DNA from: an uncultured Roseburia sp.
GTDB lineage: Bacteria > Bacillota > Clostridia > Lachnospirales > Lachnospiraceae
NCBI GenBank assembly: GCA_934358955.1
Contig: CAKRLC010000019.1
Span: 1-35,308, forward strand
Length of the DNA stretch: 35,308 nucleotides
Direction: 5' to 3'
A program made the translations under genes and the position numbers. The notes beneath the pieces were generated by a model. That model ran no database searches and was not told the DNA's origin. It saw nothing but the letters and a program-made list of their open reading frames with translations. Within the stretch, counting starts at the first letter, position 1. Every line of letters begins with the position of its first letter. Shown in pieces: positions 17,358 to 25,234 of this stretch.

Positions 17358-17461
17358 AATTTGCAGAGTCATTTTAAATGCTGTTTTGCTGCGTAATAAA
17401 GTGAATCAAGAGTGAGCAGACTCCTTTTGCAAAGCAAAAACTTAAAATGAATCTGCGAATC
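17358..17461. repeat. Long intergenic inverted repeat downstream of operon 1
   Basis: Two 20-bp arms (17358-17377 and 17442-17461) match in inverted orientation at 17 of 20 positions. Between them is a smaller perfect hairpin TTTTGC-AAA-GCAAAA (17425-17439). The structure runs directly into the GTTACTG repeat at 17458-17493. Part of the centre (TGTTTTGCTGCGTAA near 17382) resembles TGTTTTGTGGCGTAA in the element at 30124-30196, so they may belong to one family of mobile intergenic elements. It may also end operon 1 transcripts. Confidence 0.55.
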
Positions 17462-17493
17462 GTTACTGGAACGAGGTACGAGTGAACAGTAAC
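17458..17493. repeat. GTTACTG...CAGTAAC intergenic repeat (intact copy A)
   Basis: 36 bp identical to 20855-20890. The ends GTTACTG (17462-17468) and CAGTAAC (17487-17493) form a 7-bp inverted repeat around an 18-nt core that contains ACGAGGTACGAG, a short direct repeat. Confidence 0.8.
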
Positions 17494-17524
17494 TAAAAAA
17501 CGGTATACTCTCAACAAATAAGAA

Positions 17525-17556
17525 AAAGAACTGGACAGATCTTTGTCCGGTTCTTT
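17525..17556 (+). terminator. Rho-independent terminator before the LacI gene
   Basis: A 13-bp inverted repeat (17525-17537 with 17544-17556, one G-U pair, 6-nt loop) starts with AAAGAAC and ends with GTTCTTT, so it can terminate in either direction. It closes operon 1 and separates it from the regulator gene at 17641. The remaining part of this 316-bp gap shows only a possible TATAGT -10 element at 17576-17581, with no clear -35. Confidence 0.75.
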
Positions 17557-17640
17557 ATAATGAGAAAAAAGAATGTATAGTGGGCAGGTATTCTTTCCTG
17601 TCAGAGGAATCTGAAAAATGAAAAAGGAATAGGTAAAAAT

Positions 17641-18624
17641 ATGGCAACGATCATTGACGTAGCAGAGCGCGCCGGAGTATCTGTGGCAACGGTATCAAGG
17701 ATGATGAATAATCCGGATGTTGTCAGTGAAAAAACAAAAAAGAAAATCCATAAAGCAATGGAAGAACTGCATTACCAACCCAATGCCATGGCACGGGCAC
17801 TCCAGCAGAAAAAAAGTAATATCATCGGTCTGGTATTGCCTTATATCAATTATGTATTTTTCAGTGAATTAACGGATGCAGTAGAAGAATGCTGTCATGA
17901 ACATGGATATAAATTAATGCTTTGCAAGTCAGGAGAACATCAGGAAAGAGAACAGGAGATGTTTTCTATTTTGCAGGCAAATAAGGTCGATGGAATTCTA
18001 GTCTGCAGTCGTTTCGGAGAGGCAGATTTTTTTAAAAACTGTGAATTCCCGGTAGTCAGTATGGAGAGAGAGATTGAAGGTATCACATCCATTATGGCAG
18101 ATGATTATGCCGGAGGCTGCTTGGCTGCAAGAGAACTGCTGGCAACAGGAAGTATCCATCCGTTGATCATCGGCTCAGAAGTTCCGGAATATCTGCCGGG
18201 AACAGACAGAATCTGTGGTTTTTTACAAGAATGTGAAAAGGCAGGTGTGCAAGCGGAACTATGCCTGATCAGCAACACGCTTATGGGGAAAAAAGTATTG
18301 GAGCATACCTTTTTTGAATATGTGAAAAAACATCCGGAGGTGGATGGCATTTTCTGCACGGGAGATATGCTTGCTGCGCAGCTTTTTACTGGCCTTGATT
18401 TACGAAAGGCAGAGATGTATCAGAAAATACCGGTGATCGGATATGACGGATTTGAAATATCTGGCTGGATGGGATTAAGTACTATCGCACAGCCAATCGC
18501 AGAAATGGGCGAATGTGCAGTGGAAATGTTAATTAAGAAAATTGAAGGAAAACTGGCACCGGAAAAATTAACACTGCCAGTAAGACTGATACGCAGGGAA
18601 AGCACAGAACGCTTTCTGCGGTAG
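17641..18624 (+). CDS. LacI/GalR-family transcriptional regulator
   Basis: 327 aa, usual family length. The N-terminal helix-turn-helix and hinge are canonical (TIIDVAERAGVSVATVSRMMN, then YQPNAMARALQQKKS). The effector domain is periplasmic-binding-protein-like (IIGLVLPYINYVFFSEL..., GIFCTGDMLAAQLF, PVIGYDGFEISGWMGLSTIAQP). It lies between operon 1 and the transporter genes and very probably senses the imported sugar or a product of it. A fitting operator, with central AAACGTTT, overlaps the -35 of operon 1 at 8587-8609. It is monocistronic, bounded by a terminator on each side. Confidence 0.92.
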   Translation: MATIIDVAERAGVSVATVSRMMNNPDVVSEKTKKKIHKAMEELHYQPNAMARALQQKKSNIIGLVLPYINYVFFSELTDAVEECCHEHGYKLMLCKSGEHQEREQEMFSILQANKVDGILVCSRFGEADFFKNCEFPVVSMEREIEGITSIMADDYAGGCLAARELLATGSIHPLIIGSEVPEYLPGTDRICGFLQECEKAGVQAELCLISNTLMGKKVLEHTFFEYVKKHPEVDGIFCTGDMLAAQLFTGLDLRKAEMYQKIPVIGYDGFEISGWMGLSTIAQPIAEMGECAVEMLIKKIEGKLAPEKLTLPVRLIRRESTERFLR

Positions 18625-18661
18625 ACGAAAAGAAGAAAATAAATGAGTTTTTAACAGAAGT

Positions 18662-18700
18662 GAGGCAGCTACATAAAATAAATGTGGCCGCCTCATTTTT
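18662..18700. terminator. Terminator between convergent lacI-type and permease genes
   Basis: GAGGCAGCTACAT (18662-18674) and ATGTGGCCGCCTC (18682-18694) pair at 11 of 13 positions plus one wobble, followed on the plus strand by ATTTTT. It lies between the converging LacI gene and the permease gene and may serve both. Confidence 0.6.
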
Positions 18701-18731
18701 AGATTTTAAAACAGACTATAGCTGGATCGGA

Positions 18732-19616
18732 TCAGCCTTTTACGGAACCTACTGTAATACCTGCAACAAATGATTTCTGGAAGAAAGGATATGCGATCAG
18801 AACCGGGATGATTGCAATCACTGCAAGCGCCATACGGATACTGATGCTTGGAAGATCTGTGGCGGAAATACCGGAACCTGTACTGTGTGTCTGCAGGAAG
18901 GCAACATTGGAGATAACAGAGTTTAGATAGTTCTGGATACCGTAAAGATCACGTCTTGTCTGGATAAAATAGATTCCGTTTGTCCAGTTGTTCCAATAAG
19001 CGATGGCAGACATCAGACCAATTGTACCAATAATAGGTTTGGACATAGGAATAACAACTTGTATAAGATTCTGGAATTCATTAGCACCGTCGATCATGGA
19101 TGCTTCAATTACTTCCATTGGAACATTTGTCATAATATATGTACGCATCATAATGACATAGAAGGCATTCATTAAAAGGTAAGGGACGATCATAGCTGCC
19201 AGTGTATCTGTAATATGAAAAACATTGGAATAAATTAAATAAGTAGGTACAAATCCGCCGTTGAAGAGCATAGTAAAGAACAGAAAGAAAGAAATTCCTT
19301 TTCGTCCCGGAAGATCTTTTCTGGAAAGCGGATATGCAAACAGTAAAGTCATAGTAAGGTTTGCAATGGTTCCGATGCCTGTAATAAGAAAACTCATTCC
19401 ATAAGCACGGAGAATATTCTCTTTAATTTTCCAGATATACTGATAGGCAGCAAGCGTAAAGCCTCTTGGAATAAAAGAATATCCATATTTTGTAAGGTCG
19501 GCTTCTGAGCTGAAAGAACTTGCGACCAGAAGAACAAAGGGAAGGATGCAGCAGAGCGTCAATAATATCATGATGACATTCATTGCGATACGAAAAGCTT
19601 TATTTTGATAAATCAT
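18732..19616 (-). CDS. Carbohydrate ABC transporter permease (YtcP/LplC type)
   Basis: 294 aa with six hydrophobic segments, beginning with a membrane helix (MIYQNKAFRIAMNVIMILLTLCCILPF). The EAA loop that docks the ATPase is VIEASMIDGANEFQNLIQVVIPMSKP, with the DGA signature. It pairs with the permease encoded 17 bp upstream to form the membrane channel of a CUT1-type sugar importer. The ribosome site GGAGGT is 7 nt before the ATG. No ATPase gene is nearby, so a shared MsmX-type ATPase probably powers it. Confidence 0.92.
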   Translation of the reverse strand: MIYQNKAFRIAMNVIMILLTLCCILPFVLLVASSFSSEADLTKYGYSFIPRGFTLAAYQYIWKIKENILRAYGMSFLITGIGTIANLTMTLLFAYPLSRKDLPGRKGISFFLFFTMLFNGGFVPTYLIYSNVFHITDTLAAMIVPYLLMNAFYVIMMRTYIMTNVPMEVIEASMIDGANEFQNLIQVVIPMSKPIIGTIGLMSAIAYWNNWTNGIYFIQTRRDLYGIQNYLNSVISNVAFLQTHSTGSGISATDLPSISIRMALAVIAIIPVLIAYPFFQKSFVAGITVGSVKG

Positions 19617-19633
19617 AAGGATACCTCCGGATA

Positions 19634-20557
19634 TTAAAATAGTGCACTGTCTTTATCGATTTTTGTGACGACAGTATTAGCAATAAAGATACAGATAAAA
19701 CCAAGAACCGACTGAAGGAAGCCGGCGGCGGTAGATCGCCCGATATCGTTTAACTCAAGCAGTCCACGGTATACATACGTATCAATGGTCTGTGTTGTCG
19801 AATAGAGCAGACCGCTGTTCATAGGTACCTGATAGAATAAACCGAAATCAGAATAGCAGATACGTCCGACAGCCATTAACACAAGGGTGATGATCGTTGT
19901 TTTCAGTGCAGGGAGCGTGATAAAACGGATCTGGTCCCAAATACCGGCTCCGTCTACGACAGCAGCTTCATAATAGGATTTATCAATGCCGATCAGCGTT
20001 GAATAATACAGAATAGAACTATATCCGAAAGACATCCATAAATATACAATCGTGATAATAACTGGCCAGTACTTTGCCTGATTGTACCAGCTGATCTTGT
20101 CAAGCCCTAATGCAGGAAGTACAGTCATGTTCATAAATCCGTTATTTCCGCTTAAAAAAGCATAGACAATGTAGCTGATAATAACAGTAGACAATAAATA
20201 AGGAATTAAAATCACAACCTGGCTGAAACGCTGGAAGAACTTTTTACGGATACTGTCTAGGGCAACAGCTGTGACGATTCCCATCAGGTTTCCAAAGAAA
20301 ATGAATCCAAGATTGTAAAGAATCGTATTCCTGAAAAAGATGAAAGCATCTTTGGTTGTGAACAGATATTTGAAGTTTGATAAGCCTGTCCAGGGACTCT
20401 GGAAGAGACCCACATTATAATTTACTTTCTTAAAAGCAAGTACAAGGCCTGCCATAGGAAGGTAATTATTAATAATGAGGTAGGCTGCTCCAGGCAGCAG
20501 CATGAGATAGAGCGGCAGGTAACGTTTCATTTTTGCCCAACTTATTTTCTTTTTCAT
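19634..20557 (-). CDS. Carbohydrate ABC transporter permease (LplB/YtcO-like)
   Basis: 307 aa from the ATG at 20557 (MKKKISWAKMKRYLPLYLM). An in-frame ATG at 20578 is rejected because AAAAGGAG lies between the two and fits only the later one. Six membrane segments; the EAA loop is YYEAAVVDGAGIWDQIRFITLPAL. First gene of the minus-strand permease operon and partner of 18732-19616. The sequence resembles the family of polygalacturonan/rhamnogalacturonan and complex-oligosaccharide permeases, so the cargo is probably an oligosaccharide or glycoside, but this cannot be fixed from sequence. Confidence 0.92.
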   Translation of the reverse strand: MKKKISWAKMKRYLPLYLMLLPGAAYLIINNYLPMAGLVLAFKKVNYNVGLFQSPWTGLSNFKYLFTTKDAFIFFRNTILYNLGFIFFGNLMGIVTAVALDSIRKKFFQRFSQVVILIPYLLSTVIISYIVYAFLSGNNGFMNMTVLPALGLDKISWYNQAKYWPVIITIVYLWMSFGYSSILYYSTLIGIDKSYYEAAVVDGAGIWDQIRFITLPALKTTIITLVLMAVGRICYSDFGLFYQVPMNSGLLYSTTQTIDTYVYRGLLELNDIGRSTAAGFLQSVLGFICIFIANTVVTKIDKDSALF

Positions 20558-20643
20558 AGTAAAATCTCCTTTTGACACAGAGGAAAACGTCCTCTAATAT
20601 TTGATAGTATCAATTTACCATCAATTCGCACAAGAAATCTATT

Positions 20644-20676
20644 ATATTTCTGATGTAAACTGTCATATTTCTGATG
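20644..20676 (-). promoter_or_regulatory. Direct repeats with 21-bp period upstream of the permease promoter
   Basis: CATCAGAAATAT on the minus strand occurs twice without a mismatch (20676-20665 and 20655-20644), exactly 21 bp apart, which is two helical turns. The nearer copy ends 10 bp before the -35. AraC-family regulators bind such paired direct repeats next to the -35, so the YesN protein at 5129-6742 is the natural candidate. Confidence 0.55.
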
Positions 20677-20733
20677 AAAAAGGAAAACTACTTATTATAT
20701 ATAAGATACATTGATTGAAAAGAAAAAGGAAAA

Positions 20734-20766
20734 TGTTAGAAAATTGACGATTTGTGACAGAAAAAT
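20734..20766 (+). promoter_or_regulatory. Direct repeats with 21-bp period upstream of the binding-protein promoter
   Basis: TGTTAGAAAATT (20734-20745) and TGACAGAAAAAT (20755-20766) agree at 9 of 12 positions and are 21 bp apart. They share the core CAGAAA-AT with the repeats of the divergent promoter and end about 2 bp before the expected -35 of the extended -10 promoter. Confidence 0.45.
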
Positions 20767-20854
20767 GATAGAGCAGAGAAAAAAATATTGCTATGATGAG
20801 ATCACAAAAACAAAGTGATTGGGGGAGAACCAACACAGAGAACGAGAATAAGAA

Positions 20855-20890
20855 AATCGTTACTGGAACGAGGTACGAGTGAACAGTAAC
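20855..20890. repeat. GTTACTG...CAGTAAC intergenic repeat (intact copy B, in mRNA leader)
   Basis: Identical over 36 bp to 17458-17493. It lies between the predicted start of transcription (near 20804) and the ribosome site of the binding-protein gene, so its stem-loop would be part of that leader. Confidence 0.8.
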
Positions 20891-20918
20891 AGAAATTTCT
20901 TCAAAAAGGAGGAAAATT

Positions 20919-22454
20919 ATGAAGAAAAGAGTTATTTCATTGCTTCTTACAGCAGGAATGCTGGTATCCCTGGTAGCAGGATGTGGAAGCAAAGCACAGA
21001 CATCAGATGCATCCGGAACTGGTAATACAGCAGGAACGGAAACAGCTTCAGCAGAAAATGGAGAATATCCGGTGATCAGAGTTCCATATTCAATCGTATT
21101 TGACTCTTTTGATGCAGATAAAGTCGAGGATGCATTAAATGAGATTATGAGAGAAAAAGCTGGAGCTGAGATAGAACTTGTTGGTATTGAATTTGCAAAC
21201 TGGGCCACGCAGCTGAACCTGATGCTGACAGGCGGAGACAACTCCTTAGATCTGTTCAGTTCATTCTGGTATACTTCCGTAAATAACCTGGCAGCAAACG
21301 GACAGGCAATGCCATTGGATGATCTGCTAAAATCTGATGGACAGGGAATCTTAGATCTTTATGATGGATTAGAGGACTACTTAAACTGCGGTAAGATCGA
21401 CGGACAGATTTATGGTATTCCATGTATCTACGCATGGAGTTCTGAAAACCTATACCTTTGCAGAACAGAAGATGCAGAGGCTGCCAATATTGACTGGAGC
21501 ACGGTCGATGATCTTGACAGCATGACAGATGCAATGATCGCATTAAAAAAAGCAAATCCTGATAAATATTTTGTGCCGGGATCTACAGACCCATACTGGA
21601 TTCCAAAGAGCATTGACTATTTTGGAGATACAAACTTCCTTGGAGTTTTAACTGATCCGACAAACAGTACAACCGTAGAGAATTATTATGAATCAGATTA
21701 TTTTAAAAACTTCTTGGAACAGGTAAAAGTATGGAAAGAAAATGATATTTTCAGTCCGGATCCACTGAGTAACAACCAGCCGACATTAATGAGCGTAAAT
21801 CTTGGCATTGCAGATGGTACCCCTGGCTACTCCTGGGATGCAGCAAGCTCGATTCCAAGTACTGCAGTACAGAACGGCATGGATGTAGTTGGATCCGCAG
21901 TGACAGAGCCACTTGCAACAACCGGCGATGTAACAACTTATATGTGGCATATCAGCCCATTCTGCAAGAACCCGGAAGCTGCCATGAGAGTATTAAATGT
22001 ATTATTTACCGATCCGGAAGCAGCACAGATTGCTGCAAACGGACTGGAAGGATTAGAATATGAACTTGATGAAAACGGTCAGATGATGTATCCGGAAGGA
22101 AAAACAATGGCTGATATCGGATGGCCAGCAGCAAGTATGGCATATTGGCCAAATGTAACTCTTTGCAAGACATGGAATTATGAGGCGGAAGACATCTATG
22201 ATCAGATGAAGAAGAAAAATGAGAACGCAGAGAAATCCCTTGCACTCGGATTCCAGTTTGATTCCAGCAAAGTAGCCGATCAGGTGACTGCATGTGCAAA
22301 CGTAGTAGCCCAGTACTATATGCCGCTGATGTATGGAGAAGTTGATATTGATTCTTCACTGGAAGAATTTAATAAACAGCTTTATGCAGCAGGTCTTCAG
22401 GATATTATTGATGAGAAACAGGCACAGTTAGATGCATGGTTAGCATCCAAATAA
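20919..22454 (+). CDS. Sugar ABC transporter substrate-binding lipoprotein
   Basis: 511 aa. The lipoprotein signal peptide is clear: MKKRVISLLLTAGMLVSLVAG then C22 (lipobox LVAGC), followed by a Ser/Thr/Gly-rich linker. The body is a large family-1-type extracellular solute-binding protein; the last 80 or so residues (FQFDSSKVADQVTACANVVAQYYMPL onward) match the DUF3502-type end seen in binding proteins paired with LplB/YtcP permeases. Anchored outside, it captures the substrate and delivers it to the permeases encoded divergently. It is the only protein of the locus with a signal peptide. Strong site AAGGAGG before the ATG. Confidence 0.93.
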   Translation: MKKRVISLLLTAGMLVSLVAGCGSKAQTSDASGTGNTAGTETASAENGEYPVIRVPYSIVFDSFDADKVEDALNEIMREKAGAEIELVGIEFANWATQLNLMLTGGDNSLDLFSSFWYTSVNNLAANGQAMPLDDLLKSDGQGILDLYDGLEDYLNCGKIDGQIYGIPCIYAWSSENLYLCRTEDAEAANIDWSTVDDLDSMTDAMIALKKANPDKYFVPGSTDPYWIPKSIDYFGDTNFLGVLTDPTNSTTVENYYESDYFKNFLEQVKVWKENDIFSPDPLSNNQPTLMSVNLGIADGTPGYSWDAASSIPSTAVQNGMDVVGSAVTEPLATTGDVTTYMWHISPFCKNPEAAMRVLNVLFTDPEAAQIAANGLEGLEYELDENGQMMYPEGKTMADIGWPAASMAYWPNVTLCKTWNYEAEDIYDQMKKKNENAEKSLALGFQFDSSKVADQVTACANVVAQYYMPLMYGEVDIDSSLEEFNKQLYAAGLQDIIDEKQAQLDAWLASK

Positions 22455-22483
22455 GACGGAAAACGAAATACAATTTTAACCTG

Positions 22484-22517
22484 GGGAGGGAAACCGTTAG
22501 GATTCCCTCCCTGTTTT
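22484..22517 (+). terminator. Terminator after the binding-protein gene
   Basis: GGGAGGGAA (22484-22492) and TTCCCTCCC (22503-22511) form a perfect 9-bp GC-rich stem with a 10-nt loop followed by TGTTTT. The MFS gene starts 15 bp later. Partial read-through may supply the MFS gene and its downstream hydrolases, because no separate promoter fits in the remaining space. Confidence 0.8.
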
Positions 22518-22532
22518 AAAAAGAGGACAATT

Positions 22533-23708
22533 ATGAATCAGACTATGACAGCAGAACCGGCAAGACTTTGGAACAGACAGTATGTGCTGGTACTTCTTTT
22601 GAATACATTAAACGCATTTTCTTTTTATATGGTAGTAACGATTCTATCAAAGTATCTGGTAAGCATCGGAATTTCAATCGCAACAGCCGGTGTGATCGTG
22701 GGACTTTTCTCTATTACATCGCTTTGCTGTAGACCATTCAGCGGACTTCTTGCAGACCGTTTGAGCAATGTGACACTCTTAAAATGGAGCAATATTTTTA
22801 TGGGGATAGGGCTTCTTGGATTTGCATTTGTCACGAATCCGACGTGGATCGTCTTTTTCCGTATTATTAATGGAATCGGATTCGCATTCAGTGGAACCTG
22901 CCAGATCGCACTCGCTTCGAAATATATCCCAAAAGATAAAATGGGGGAAGGAATCGGCTATCTGGGATTAGGAATGGTGATTGGATCAGCGGTTGCGCCG
23001 GGAATCGGAGTTGCTATTTCTGAGAATCTCGGAATGCAGATGACATTTCTGATGTCCGCTGCGCTTACAGTAGCTGCATTTGGAATTTTATGTCTGTTCC
23101 GTGAAGAAATGAGAGAAAAGAAGGAAAAGAAAAAAATAACGTTCAGCGACATTCTTGCGGTGGAGGCACTGCCATTTACGATTGTAGCAGGCTCTTATTC
23201 TTTCATTAACGGAGTTATCGCATCTTATCTTGTCATGTATGCCGATGAACTTGGAATCAGCGGAGTAAGCGTTTACTTCACAGTGTGTGCAGTTGTATTG
23301 TTTGTCGTAAGACCATTTTCTGGAAAACTGATGGATAAAAAAGGAATCCGTGTGACGGTGCTCCCTGGACTTGCACTCACGGCGTGTTCTATGTTCATTC
23401 TTGGAAGAAGTGAATCTTTAATCCTGATCCTTATCACAGGTGTGCTGAGATCTGTTGGTCAGGGAGCGGCACAGCCATCACTTCAGGCAGGATGTATTAA
23501 CAGAGTAGGAACGGAGCGAAGCGGCGTGGCAACAAGTACCTATTATCTTGGAGGAGATATTTTCCAGGGAATCGGGCCGATGATCGGCGGAGCTGTGATT
23601 GGAGCAATTGCAGGAATCGCGGGATACCGCACATTATTTGATGTGAGTGGGATTCTGATGCTATGTGCACTTGTATTTTTCACTTTTGTAACAGGAAAGG
23701 AAAAATAA
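22533..23708 (+). CDS. Major facilitator superfamily transporter
   Basis: 391 aa with about 12 membrane segments. The loop between segments 2 and 3 has the MFS signature in the form GLLADRLSNVTLLKW. A second, related loop lies in the C-terminal half (SGKLMDKKGIRV). It looks like a drug/H+ antiporter or sugar-efflux type. First gene of the second hydrolase group; the next gene follows its stop by 1 bp. In this setting it could import the acylated substrate, import a variant, or export released acids or de-acylated product. Direction and cargo cannot be decided. Confidence 0.88.
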   Translation: MNQTMTAEPARLWNRQYVLVLLLNTLNAFSFYMVVTILSKYLVSIGISIATAGVIVGLFSITSLCCRPFSGLLADRLSNVTLLKWSNIFMGIGLLGFAFVTNPTWIVFFRIINGIGFAFSGTCQIALASKYIPKDKMGEGIGYLGLGMVIGSAVAPGIGVAISENLGMQMTFLMSAALTVAAFGILCLFREEMREKKEKKKITFSDILAVEALPFTIVAGSYSFINGVIASYLVMYADELGISGVSVYFTVCAVVLFVVRPFSGKLMDKKGIRVTVLPGLALTACSMFILGRSESLILILITGVLRSVGQGAAQPSLQAGCINRVGTERSGVATSTYYLGGDIFQGIGPMIGGAVIGAIAGIAGYRTLFDVSGILMLCALVFFTFVTGKEK

Positions 23709-23709
23709 A

Positions 23710-25233
23710 ATGGAAAATGAAAAAACATTAGAGAGAATCACACCGGAAAAAGCAGGAATTTCAAGTAAACAGGTAAAAAAATGTATAGAAAAACTGATGC
23801 ATGAGAATACACAGATGCATGGTTTTATGGCTGCACGGCATGGAAAAGTATTTGCGGAATGTTGGTGGGCACCTTACAATTCCGAAATGGTACACAGTAA
23901 TCATTCTTTCGGGAAAAGTTATACGGCAACAGCAATAGGTGTTGCGGTAACAGAAAAGAAGCTCTCTTTGGACGAAAAAATGGTTGATATTTTTAAAAAA
24001 GAAATCGAGGAAAGAAAGCTTAATGTACCGGAACTTACAAAACAAATCACAGTACGGCATGTCCTTTCCATGACAAATGGACATGCAGCAAATCCGCTGA
24101 TATCTGGGGACTGGATCGGAAATTATTTTACAACACCGGTGGAGTACGAACCTGGTACCAGATTCTTATACAATACATCAGGAGCATGTATGCTTGCTGC
24201 GGTAGTGAAAAAGAAGACAGGGGAGAATGTAAAAGAGTATCTTACTACGAGATTGTTTGAGAAAATTGGCATTGATGCAGATCGCTTTGTGTGGTTAAAG
24301 TGGCCAAATGGAATCGATGCAGAACCGGCTACTTTTGCTACGACAGAAGATAACCTGCGTCTGGCGATTCTTTACATGAATGGTGGGAAATGGAATGGCG
24401 AACAGATTGTTTCGGAAAAGTTTATCAGGGAAGCACTTTCTGTTCATGTCAAGACAGATGAGGCACCGGAACAGAAGGATGGCAGATGTGGATATGGCTA
24501 TCAGCTTTGGGCGTGTAGTATTCCTGGGGTATACCGGTTTGATGGTGGTCAGGGCCAATATGGTATTATCTGGCCTGAAAAAGAAATTTGCGTTGCGGTA
24601 CATGAGGGTGGGATTTCACCATATGGACCACAGGAAACATTAGATGTGTTATATGATGAACTCCTTCTTCAGATGGAGGATGAAAGTATTCTGGAGAACA
24701 AGGCAGCTTATGAAGAACTTATAACATTTGAAAAAAGCCGTAAAACGGAAAAGGATAAGGCAAACAGGTTGCAGCCAGATATAAATTTTAATGGTGTTTA
24801 TACGGTGACATCGGGAGATGCGGATCCATGGATTGGAATGGCACCTCCTGGTGGATATGATTTTTTTGCAATATACAGAGATCATTCAAAACAGGAAGAG
24901 ATGACAGATTTTTCCTTTGAATTCAGGCCCAATCAGTGTATTTTCAGGGTAAATAAAGACACAGTGATCAAAGCGTCAATGGATGGGGAATTAATATTGA
25001 GGGAAACAGATAATGTGTTTCCAAAGTTGAAGAATTACTGTGCAACGGCAAGATTTGTAAAACCATATATTCTGGAGATTAGGATCCACTGGATGAATAG
25101 CTGGGCAGAAACGAAGATGAGATTTGAGTATCAAAAAGGAAAGATGAAGATTACATCTATGAAAATAAGGCTGAATGAGGAAGACAACTGGCTTATCTCG
25201 CATGGAGAAGCAGTTAAGGTGGAGGAGAGATAA
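23710..25233 (+). CDS. Beta-lactamase-fold serine hydrolase with extra C-terminal domain
   Basis: 507 aa. The active-site SxxK is S66-F-G-K69 in NHSFGKSYTATA, the second motif is Tyr in FLYNTSGACML, and the third is probably DGGQGQYGIIWPEK. After the catalytic domain (to about 330) comes a charged linker and a beta-rich C-terminal region of about 150 residues that I do not recognise; it resembles the lipocalin-like tails found on some family members. No signal peptide. Counterpart of the gene at 16143 in the first operon, though not close to it in sequence. Likely a cytoplasmic esterase or amidase. Confidence 0.85.
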   Translation: MENEKTLERITPEKAGISSKQVKKCIEKLMHENTQMHGFMAARHGKVFAECWWAPYNSEMVHSNHSFGKSYTATAIGVAVTEKKLSLDEKMVDIFKKEIEERKLNVPELTKQITVRHVLSMTNGHAANPLISGDWIGNYFTTPVEYEPGTRFLYNTSGACMLAAVVKKKTGENVKEYLTTRLFEKIGIDADRFVWLKWPNGIDAEPATFATTEDNLRLAILYMNGGKWNGEQIVSEKFIREALSVHVKTDEAPEQKDGRCGYGYQLWACSIPGVYRFDGGQGQYGIIWPEKEICVAVHEGGISPYGPQETLDVLYDELLLQMEDESILENKAAYEELITFEKSRKTEKDKANRLQPDINFNGVYTVTSGDADPWIGMAPPGGYDFFAIYRDHSKQEEMTDFSFEFRPNQCIFRVNKDTVIKASMDGELILRETDNVFPKLKNYCATARFVKPYILEIRIHWMNSWAETKMRFEYQKGKMKITSMKIRLNEEDNWLISHGEAVKVEER

Positions 25234-25234
25234 A

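Larger units (their letters stand above)
20579..20918. promoter_or_regulatory. Divergent control region of the ABC transporter genes
   Basis: This 340-bp gap separates the permease operon (minus) from the binding-protein gene (plus). Minus promoter: TTGTGC (20633-20628), 18 bp, TACTAT (20609-20604). Plus promoter: extended -10 TGCTATGAT (TATGAT at 20792-20797) with no good -35. Both have weak -35 boxes, as expected for activated promoters, and each is preceded by a direct-repeat pair (20644-20676 and 20734-20766). A short inverted repeat AGAGGA/TCCTCT (20579-20595) lies just before the permease ribosome site. The leader of the plus gene carries the repeat at 20855-20890. Confidence 0.55.

Noticed and set aside
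20663..21241. 192-codon minus-strand frame over the transporter control region
   Set aside because: It is antisense to the signal peptide region of the lipoprotein gene, is Ser/Phe-rich and crosses both mapped promoters.
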